This document shows positions 7,658 to 13,360 of a stretch of DNA of 13,360 nt, one piece after another. The stretch is taken from assembly GCA_020062805.1 (NCBI GenBank), contig JAGUVP010000029.1:1-13360 (forward strand), read 5' to 3'. The stretch is from Candidatus Bipolaricaulis sp. (lineage in GTDB: Bacteria; Bipolaricaulota; Bipolaricaulia; Bipolaricaulales; Bipolaricaulaceae). Position 1 is the first letter of the stretch. Every line of letters begins with the position of its first letter. Position numbers and translations under genes: made by a program. The notes under the pieces were generated by a model. The model saw only the letters and a list, made by a program, of their open reading frames with translations, did no database searches and was not told where the DNA came from.

Positions 7658-9928
7658 ATGCCCAAAGAGATCGTGATTGTGGAGTCGCCGACCAAAGCCC
7701 GCACTCTGTCCTCCTACCTCGGAAAGGAGTTCGTCGTCCTCTCGTCGAAGGGACATGTGCGGGACCTCCCCCAGAACGAGCTTGGGGTTGAACTGGACGA
7801 TGAGTTCGCTCCGAAGTGGGTTGTACGGGACGCCAAGCTCCTTGCGGAGCTGCGCAAGAAGACGGAGCGTGCTTCGCGGATCTACCTCGCCACCGACCCC
7901 GACCGCGAGGGCGAAGCGATCGCCTACGATCTGATGGAGCTCCTCGGGGATGGGGAGCGGTATGCGCGGGTTCTCCTCCACGAGATCACCCCCCAGGCGG
8001 TACGGGAGGCGTTGGGACACCCAGGCGTGATCGACCTCCCTAAGGTCGAGGCGCAACGTGCGCGCCGGATCCTGGACCGGCTCGTGGGGTACCAGATCAG
8101 TCCTCTGCTGTCGCGGGTCCTGGCAGGACGACGGTTCGAGGGGCTGTCCGCTGGCCGCGTGCAGTCCGTCGCCCTGCGGTTCATCTGTGATCGAGAACTG
8201 GAGATCCAGAGCTTCGTCCCTGAGTCGTACTGGGAGGTCGCCGCCCTGTTTCCGGCGGAGCCCCCGTTCACGGCGCGGCTCGACGGCAAACTCACCACTC
8301 GAGGCGAGGTGGATGCGCTCTCTCCAGCTCTAGCCCAGGCACGGTTCGTGGTCGAGGAGGTGGCGGAAGAAGAGGTCCTCCGGCGGCCGTCGCCGCCGTT
8401 CATCACCTCCACCCTGCAGCAGACGGCATCGAGCGAGCTCGGGTTCTCCCCCAAGCGCACAATGCAGATTGCACAAGGGCTCTACGAAGGAGTAGCAATG
8501 GGCGGGGAGATGGTGGGCCTCATCACCTACATGCGCACCGACTCCGTGCGCATGGCCGACTCGGCAGTCGCCTCGACCCGGGCGTTCGTGAAGGGCACGT
8601 TCGGGGCCAAGGCGCTCAGCCCGAAGCCTCGCCACTTCCGGAACAAGCGGCGCGCCCAGGACGCCCACGAGGCGATCCGCCCCACCCAGGTTGCGCGGAC
8701 TCCGGACGAGGTGGCGCCCCACCTCACTCCCGAGCAGAGGAAGCTCTACGACCTCATCTGGCGCAGGACCGTCGCTACCCAGATGGCCGACGGGGTCTGG
8801 GTCCGACGGAAGATTGACATCCGCGCCGGCGACCGGACCTTCCGTGCCTCCTCGTCGCGGATGAAGTCCCCGGGGTTCACCGCCGTGCTCCCCGTGGCGC
8901 GGCTCGACGACGAGGAAGCTCCCTTGCCGAAGGATCTCAAACCGGGCACAGAGCTTCCGCGTCCAGAGGTCGAGGTCGAGGAGCACCAGACCGAGCCCCC
9001 GAAGCGGTTCACCGAGGCAGGGATCGTGCGCAAGCTCGAGCAAGAAGGCATTGGTCGCCCCAGCACCTACGCCCAGATCGTGTCCGTGATTCAAGATCGC
9101 GGGTACGTGGTGCGTGAGGGGAGTTCGCTGCGGCCCACGCTTCTCGGGCACCTCGTGACCGACCTTCTGCGTCTGTACTTCCCGGAGACCGTGGAAGAGG
9201 CGTTCACCGCCCAGATGGAAGAAGACCTCGATCGGGTCCAGGAAGGAGACCTCGGGAGAGGCGAGCTCCTGCGCTCGTTCTACCGTTGGTTCGGCCCCAA
9301 GCTGCACACGGTGGAGGAGGCGCTGTCCAAGGGAGGCAAGCCGTTCCAGGCCCTGAGCGATGTTGCCTGCCCAACGTGCGGGGCGCCGATGGAGGTCCGG
9401 GTATGGCGAGGGAGCCTGTACCTTGGATGCTCCCGGTACCCAGAGTGCCGCACCACGAAGAACCTTCCGCCCAACGTGAACTTCCGCTACACATCGGATC
9501 GGGTGGAACTGAGCGACGGGTTGGCCGCGGTCGCGTCGGCTCCGACGATCCCGTGTGCGAAGTGCGGGACCCCGATGCTTCTCCGTCACGGCCGCTTCGG
9601 CCGCTATCTCTCCTGCCCGAGCTGCAAGACGACGTCCCCCGTGCCGAGCGGCGTGACCTGCCCGCAGTGCCACGAAGGCGATCTGGTGGAACGGTTTGGC
9701 AAGCGTTACGGAACGTTCTATGCTTGCTCTCGCTACCCAGACTGCAAGTTCCGGTTACAGGGGAAGCCGATCGAGCCGTGCCCAGCGTGCGGAGAAGGGG
9801 TGGTGTACGACGATCCCCGCCGCGGCCAGCGCTGCTCGAACGCCGACTGCGCCACACATATAGGAGAGAGCCCCGCTCCGGCCGCGAAACGGTCGAAACG
9901 GGGCACCGCGAAAAAGCGCAAGACCTAG
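7658..9928 (+). CDS. topA: DNA topoisomerase I (type IA)
   Basis: 756 aa, within the usual bacterial range. TopA relaxes negative supercoils by cutting one strand through a tyrosine link. The N-terminal Toprim domain shows IVESPTKA (Glu9) and DPDREGEA (80-87), the Mg-binding acidic triad. The catalytic tyrosine is Tyr291 in GLITYMRTDS. AHEAIRPT (336-343) and EGIGRPSTYA (463-472) are further type IA signatures. The C-terminus has four Cys4 zinc ribbons: 571/574/591/597, 633/636/653/656, 668/671/690/696 and 708/711/726/731, then a basic tail (KRSKRGTAKKRKT). ATG 7658 has no ribosome binding site; initiation probably uses a near-leaderless mRNA. The stop lies 13 nt from the convergent sigma factor gene. 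Confidence 0.97.
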   Translation: MPKEIVIVESPTKARTLSSYLGKEFVVLSSKGHVRDLPQNELGVELDDEFAPKWVVRDAKLLAELRKKTERASRIYLATDPDREGEAIAYDLMELLGDGERYARVLLHEITPQAVREALGHPGVIDLPKVEAQRARRILDRLVGYQISPLLSRVLAGRRFEGLSAGRVQSVALRFICDRELEIQSFVPESYWEVAALFPAEPPFTARLDGKLTTRGEVDALSPALAQARFVVEEVAEEEVLRRPSPPFITSTLQQTASSELGFSPKRTMQIAQGLYEGVAMGGEMVGLITYMRTDSVRMADSAVASTRAFVKGTFGAKALSPKPRHFRNKRRAQDAHEAIRPTQVARTPDEVAPHLTPEQRKLYDLIWRRTVATQMADGVWVRRKIDIRAGDRTFRASSSRMKSPGFTAVLPVARLDDEEAPLPKDLKPGTELPRPEVEVEEHQTEPPKRFTEAGIVRKLEQEGIGRPSTYAQIVSVIQDRGYVVREGSSLRPTLLGHLVTDLLRLYFPETVEEAFTAQMEEDLDRVQEGDLGRGELLRSFYRWFGPKLHTVEEALSKGGKPFQALSDVACPTCGAPMEVRVWRGSLYLGCSRYPECRTTKNLPPNVNFRYTSDRVELSDGLAAVASAPTIPCAKCGTPMLLRHGRFGRYLSCPSCKTTSPVPSGVTCPQCHEGDLVERFGKRYGTFYACSRYPDCKFRLQGKPIEPCPACGEGVVYDDPRRGQRCSNADCATHIGESPAPAAKRSKRGTAKKRKT

Positions 9929-9941
9929 ATTTCTTTCTAGA

Positions 9942-10886
9942 TCAGCTTTCCTCGAGGATCTGCCTGAACTGCTCGAGCTTGCGCAGCACGGACGAGTCCC
10001 GGAGTTTCTCCAAGCCTTCCTTCTGGATCTGCCGGACCCGTTCCCGGGAGATCCCGAAGATGTCCCCCACGTCATCGAGGGTCTTCGGCTGGCTCCCGTC
10101 GAGGCCGTAGCGGAGTTCGATCACCCGTCGCTCCCGGGGGGTCAGGCGATCCTTGAGCGCCTTCTGAAGCTCCTGCTGAAGAAGCTCCTTGAACGTCTCC
10201 CGGGTTGGGGAGATCGCCCCCTCGTCCTCGATGAAGTCGCCCAGCACGGCGCCTTCGTCCTCGTAGCCAATCGGGGTGTCCAGCGACGCCGTGTACTGGG
10301 AGGTCTTCTTGGCCTTGACGATGTTGTCCACCGTCGTCTCCAGGCCCTCGGCCAACTCCTCGAGGCTCGGGCCGGTGCCGTGCTCCTTGAGATGCTCCCG
10401 CTCTGCCGTGTGGATCTTGCGGATCAGCTCGTTGATGTGCGTCGGGACGCGAATCGTGCGCGAGCGGTTGGTGATCGCGCGCAGGATCGCCTGACGGATC
10501 CACCACGTGGCGTAGGTGGAGAACTTGTACCCCTTCCGCCAGTCGAACTTCTCGACCGCCTTCATCAAGCCGAGGTTTCCCTCCTGAATCAGGTCCAGGA
10601 ATGGAAGCCCGCACCCGCGGTATTTCTTGGCGATCGAGACCACCAGCCGCAGATTGGCCTCGGCCAGTTTCTCCTTCGCTTCCTTTTCGCCCGCCTCCAC
10701 GCGCTGGGCGAGGGATACCTCCTCGTCCTTCGTCAGAAGAGGGACGCGCGAGATCTCATCGAAGTAGGTCCGAATCGGGTTCTCCGGGCTGCGCCGGCTC
10801 GCCCGATCGGAATCCCACCACATGACCTCCTCTTCAGCGGTGTCCTGATCCTCGCGCACTTCGTTGCCAAACCTCACGACTTCCAT
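9942..10886 (-). CDS. rpoD: Sigma-70 family RNA polymerase sigma factor, RpoD/SigA type
   Basis: 314 aa. Directs RNA polymerase to promoters. Region 1.2 starts at [16 protein letters not shown] (36-51). Region 2 is well kept: [26 protein letters not shown] and [17 protein letters not shown] (118-134). Region 3 covers about 146-220. Region 4 holds [17 protein letters not shown] and the helix-turn-helix with [18 protein letters not shown] (279-296). Region 1.1 is absent, leaving only an acidic 35-residue N-terminus. Primary sigma (group 1) is likely, but the tail and the RVRQIQ form also occur in group 2/RpoS-like factors. At the position of E. coli Thr440 (-10 recognition) there is Leu135. ATG 10886 has AAGGAG at 8 nt; an upstream GTG at 10895 overlaps that site and was rejected. 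Confidence 0.9.
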   Translation of the reverse strand: MEVVRFGNEVREDQDTAEEEVMWWDSDRASRRSPENPIRTYFDEISRVPLLTKDEEVSLAQRVEAGEKEAKEKLAEANLRLVVSIAKKYRGCGLPFLDLIQEGNLGLMKAVEKFDWRKGYKFSTYATWWIRQAILRAITNRSRTIRVPTHINELIRKIHTAEREHLKEHGTGPSLEELAEGLETTVDNIVKAKKTSQYTASLDTPIGYEDEGAVLGDFIEDEGAISPTRETFKELLQQELQKALKDRLTPRERRVIELRYGLDGSQPKTLDDVGDIFGISRERVRQIQKEGLEKLRDSSVLRKLEQFRQILEES

Positions 10887-10894
10887 GGGGGTCA

Positions 10895-10900
10895 CTCCTT
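10895..10900 (-). promoter_or_regulatory. Ribosome binding site deciding the sigma factor start
   Basis: AAGGAG on the minus strand, 8 nt before ATG 10886. It overlaps the alternative GTG (10893-10895), which favours the ATG. Confidence 0.8.
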
Positions 10901-10913
10901 GAGCCTCCGTTAT

Positions 10914-10962
10914 GCACAGATGTGCTTGTGAATACAGAAAAGACGACCGATGTCCTCACATC
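10914..10962 (-). promoter_or_regulatory. Hairpins in the 5' leader of the sigma factor mRNA
   Basis: Two inverted repeats lie in the predicted leader of about 80 nt. GATGT-gagg-ACATC (10949-10962) falls within about five nucleotides of the predicted transcript start, so it would form a 5'-terminal stem-loop. GCACATCTGTGC (10914-10925) is a 12-bp interrupted palindrome 28 nt before the start codon. The first may stabilise the mRNA. The second has a loop of only 2 nt and would suit an operator better than an RNA hairpin. Both roles are inferred. Confidence 0.45.
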
Positions 10963-10971
10963 CCGACAGCC

Positions 10972-11000
10972 ACTATAGCATGAATGGGCCTCGTTGTGAA
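10972..11000 (-). promoter_or_regulatory. Sigma-70 promoter of the sigma factor gene
   Basis: On the minus strand TTCACA (10995-11000, 5/6) and TATAGT (10972-10977, 5/6) are 17 bp apart. The start is expected near 10964-10967, giving a leader of about 80 nt. The match to a primary-sigma consensus would allow autoregulation. Confidence 0.8.
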
Positions 11001-11076
11001 GGGGCAGAGAATATCGTGCCTATAAGTAAGTCAGTCTGTTTTGGCCATCGGAACCGGGGTGGCGCGCCCGAAGGAC

Positions 11077-11096
11077 AAAAGAGCGGGCACACTCTT
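11077..11096 (-). terminator. Intrinsic terminator of the fusion oxidoreductase gene
   Basis: On the minus strand AAGAGTG (11090-11096) pairs with CGCTCTT (11079-11085), including one G-T pair, around a 4-nt loop. The last two T of the stem run into further T to give TTTT (11077-11080). It begins 22 nt after the stop codon. The stem is only 7 bp and the T tract is short, so efficiency may be modest. Confidence 0.65.
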
Positions 11097-11117
11097 GAAC
11101 CCAAACGTGTCCTGTGC

Positions 11118-13360
11118 CTAGGATGGGACGGATGTCCCGAGCCGACGCACCAGCCCAGCGACGATCCATGGGAGAGGCCGCGCCTCGTCTGGAGGAGCCA
11201 CGACCGACCGCCAGCGACGCTGCTGGCCCGTGAGGTTCGTGAACGTCCCCGTCCGCTCTGGCCACCACGGGAGCGGGGCCACGGCGTGGGCCGAGGAGAG
11301 CGACTTCGTCTTTCGATGATGGAACAGGACGAATCGCCTTACCCCCCGGAGGTCGTCTTCGGTCGCGCCGTGGTCCAACGGATCCACGCCGATTGCCAAC
11401 AGCGTGTCTACAGACCCGGCCCTCACTGCCGCCAGGGCATCCACTGGGGAGGAGGAGAAACCCGAGGCGAGGGCACCCCGGGTGTTCGCCCCGCTGTAGA
11501 GGGGGATGATCTTCTTCTGACCCAGCGTCTCGAGGAGGTTCACCACGCTCTCGGCGGCACGCTCGTTCGAGGCGAACTCCGGCCCGACGAGGGTCACCAC
11601 CTTCGTTGCCTTGTTGAGGAGAACCGCTGCCTGCCCCAGCGCAGGGTTCGCTTTCCCCTTCCCAAGGAGCGCCTCGCGCAGATCGGACAGGGAGTCCGCG
11701 TGGCGTCCGGGCGTGATGGCCAGTTGAAGGGTGCCACCCTTTGCCAGCCGGCCCGGCTCTCCCCCGATCGCGATGACGCGGGTGCCTGAATGTCGCATGG
11801 CAAGGCGGATCCACGATGCAAGGACCGGTTGGTCTTTCTCGAGGTGGCCATCGAGGATCAGGACAAGGTCCGCCTCGCGCAGCTCACCGAGGGTCGCCGT
11901 AGCCCCTGCTTTCCCCCAGCGCTCCTTCAGGACGCGCAGGAGGGGGGCGACCAGGGTCGCGCCGCACAGGCTGACAGAGGCTTGGGGAAGTGCGCTTGCC
12001 AGGTCGCGCAGGGCCCCGTAGTCCTCGTCTGCCAGATCCGCCGCGGCGAGGATCGCGAGTCCCTTGCCGCCTGATGCCTCTCGGATGCACAAGGAGACCT
12101 TGTCCAGAAACTCGCTCCACTCAGCCTCACGGGCCCGGCCGCGCGACCGAAGCATCGGCTGTACGAGCCGGTCTTCATGCAGCTCCATGGGGGAGAGCCG
12201 GCCGCGGGCGCAGGCGTTGCCGAAGCTCACCGATCGAGGGAGATCGAGATCCGTGCTCACGCGGACGATCCGGCCGGAGAGGGGCTCTACCTCGAGGAGG
12301 AGGTCGCACCCCACCGGGCACTCCCCACAGGGGGTGGCCACGGACCGAAGTCGGGCGCTGTGCACCCGTCTCGGGAGCCTCACCTCGACGAGGGCACCCA
12401 CCGGACACAACTGGACGCACATCCCGCAGCCCGTGCACTCCGAGTTCTCGATCGGCCGCAGGTACTCGGTGCCGATCGTGCCCTCGAACCCCCGCCGCAC
12501 GAAGTCGATGGCGTGAAACCCCGCGATCTCGTCGCACGCCCGCACGCACCGGCCGCAGAGGATGCACTTGTCCATGTTCCGGGCGTAGAACGGGTTTGCT
12601 TCCTCGATCCGCGAGACGTGGGATCCGGCGTACCGCTCCGGCGCGGCCTCGTACTCCACCGCGTACCGGCGGAGTTTGCACTCGTGGAGGTCGGGGCAGC
12701 CGCACTCCATGCACCGCGCGGCGTCGCGGAGGACCTGCTCTGAGTCGAGCCCGAGGTTGAGCTCTTGGAACGGGTCCGCCAGGCGCTCTGGAGCGGAGAC
12801 CAAGTAGGGGTGCTCCCGTTGCTGCTTGGGTCGGTCGGCGAAGTCCTCCGGCCCGAGGTCCCTCTGGACCACGTCGCACTCGTACGGTCGCCGGGGCGTG
12901 CCGACCGTGAGGTAGCGGTGGATCGACAGGGCGGCCCAGTGCCCGTCGCCGATCGCGCCGATGGCGATGTCCGGTCCGGTGCGGAGGTCGCCGCACGCGA
13001 ACACGCCCGGGAGCGGGGTCGCGTAGTGCTCGTCCACCTTGGGCCACCGCCCGTTGTGGATCTCTTCGGGCAGCGCCGACAGATCCGCCGCCTGCCCCAC
13101 CGCGGCGATCACCGTGTCTACCTCCAGGACGAACGTCTCCCCGGTCGGAACCGGCTGGCGGCGGCCCGACGCGTCGGGCGCTCCGAGTTCCATCCGCTCG
13201 CACACCAACCGCTCTACCCTCCCCTCGCCCTCGATCGTCTTCGGTGCAGCGAGGAAGACGAACTGGACCCCTTCCTCCATCGCCTCCTCCACCTCGATCG
13301 GCTGGGCGGGCATCTCCGCCCGCGACCGGCGGTAGACCACGGTCACCTCGTCGGCCCCAA
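11118..13360 (-). CDS. GltD-like flavoprotein / four-cluster Fe-S / NuoG-FdhA-like fusion (N-terminus cut)
   Basis: 746 visible codons; the frame continues past the window edge (GADEV before TVVYRRSR). Numbering here begins at the Val codon at 13346. Residues 1-150 are the C-terminal half of a GltD-type FAD/NAD(P) oxidoreductase: VVYRRSRAEMPA, VIAAVGQ (79-85) and GVFACGDLRTGP...AIGDGHWAA. Next comes ARCMECGC...C (Cys 212, 215, 217, 223), then two ferredoxin-like clusters (261/264/267/271 and 304/307/310/314), then the molybdopterin-type CxxCxxxC...C (340/343/347/379). The last 360 residues resemble a contracted molybdopterin oxidoreductase domain ending GTFTNLTGQQRR...PPDEARP, as in NuoG/FdhA. 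Near the usual FdhA Cys/Sec-His there is SLCGAT, without His, so molybdenum catalysis is doubtful. Likely a cytoplasmic electron-transfer subunit linking NAD(P)H to ferredoxin-like carriers; the partner is unseen. Confidence 0.8.
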   Translation of the reverse strand, partial: GADEVTVVYRRSRAEMPAQPIEVEEAMEEGVQFVFLAAPKTIEGEGRVERLVCERMELGAPDASGRRQPVPTGETFVLEVDTVIAAVGQAADLSALPEEIHNGRWPKVDEHYATPLPGVFACGDLRTGPDIAIGAIGDGHWAALSIHRYLTVGTPRRPYECDVVQRDLGPEDFADRPKQQREHPYLVSAPERLADPFQELNLGLDSEQVLRDAARCMECGCPDLHECKLRRYAVEYEAAPERYAGSHVSRIEEANPFYARNMDKCILCGRCVRACDEIAGFHAIDFVRRGFEGTIGTEYLRPIENSECTGCGMCVQLCPVGALVEVRLPRRVHSARLRSVATPCGECPVGCDLLLEVEPLSGRIVRVSTDLDLPRSVSFGNACARGRLSPMELHEDRLVQPMLRSRGRAREAEWSEFLDKVSLCIREASGGKGLAILAAADLADEDYGALRDLASALPQASVSLCGATLVAPLLRVLKERWGKAGATATLGELREADLVLILDGHLEKDQPVLASWIRLAMRHSGTRVIAIGGEPGRLAKGGTLQLAITPGRHADSLSDLREALLGKGKANPALGQAAVLLNKATKVVTLVGPEFASNERAAESVVNLLETLGQKKIIPLYSGANTRGALASGFSSSPVDALAAVRAGSVDTLLAIGVDPLDHGATEDDLRGVRRFVLFHHRKTKSLSSAHAVAPLPWWPERTGTFTNLTGQQRRWRSVVAPPDEARPLPWIVAGLVRRLGTSVPS

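Noticed and set aside
9925..9940. CTAGA/TCTAG inverted repeat between topA and the sigma factor gene as a terminator
   Set aside because: Five AT-rich base pairs are too weak, and part of it lies in the topA stop codon.
11094..11102. GGGTTCAAG on the minus strand as a tRNA T-loop
   Set aside because: No acceptor, D-arm or anticodon arm can be built around it; it overlaps the terminator hairpin.
10950..11789. Plus-strand 279-aa open frame
   Set aside because: It is antisense to the fusion oxidoreductase, has Pro/Arg/Gly-rich composition, no ribosome binding site and no recognisable motif.

Overview
The window (about 62-65% GC by eye) reads as ordinary chromosome of a high-GC, probably anaerobic and possibly thermophilic bacterium. 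It holds housekeeping genes (efp, groES-groEL, topA, a primary-type sigma factor), a two-gene operon for secreted Ig-like surface proteins, and part of a large Fe-S/flavin oxidoreductase. Several traits would fit a deep-branching phylum such as Bipolaricaulota (OP1/Acetothermia): DPDxN-type Ig-like surface proteins, a secreted protein with a FlgD/type-IX-like C-terminal fold, and a GltD-NuoG-like fusion. That placement is recall-based inference; no 16S or other decisive marker is present. There is no CRISPR array, insertion sequence, tRNA or rRNA.

Layout. (1) 1-516, minus: elongation factor P, lacking about 15 C-terminal residues at the window edge, with a clear promoter at 540-568. (2) 569-746: divergent gap with four consecutive stem-loops upstream of the first secreted-protein gene. 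(3) 747-5036, plus: a secreted 10-cysteine protein, then 5 nt later a long secreted protein of DUF11-like repeats, DPDxN-type domains and a C-terminal FlgD-like module. The second gene changes reading frame near 3060, through either a real mutation or an assembly error. (4) 5058-5525, minus: a DUF2227-like membrane protein whose promoter implies a leaderless mRNA. (5) 5563-7602, plus: a sigma-70 promoter with an HrcA/CIRCE operator, groES, groEL and a strong intrinsic terminator. (6) 7615-9928, plus: topA, from a promoter so close that the mRNA would have almost no leader. (7) 9942-11000, minus: sigma-70 factor convergent with topA, with its own promoter and an mRNA probably starting in a hairpin. 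(8) 11077-13360, minus: 5'-truncated fusion of a GltD-like flavin/NAD(P) module, four Cys4 Fe-S motifs and a contracted molybdopterin-oxidoreductase-like domain, closed by a small terminator.

How the genes fit together. EF-P, GroESL, TopA and the sigma factor serve translation, folding, DNA topology and transcription initiation. The promoters found here (TTGTCT-17-TATAAA, TTGACC-16-TACAAT, TTCACA-17-TATAGT) match what a primary sigma factor of this type recognises. The surface-protein pair is the main accessory unit. The fusion enzyme points to anaerobic electron transfer between NAD(P)H and ferredoxin-like carriers. I see no clear novel defence or mobile system. The best leads are the structured leader, the non-lysine EF-P loop, the fusion oxidoreductase, the frameshift and the leaderless-type promoters.
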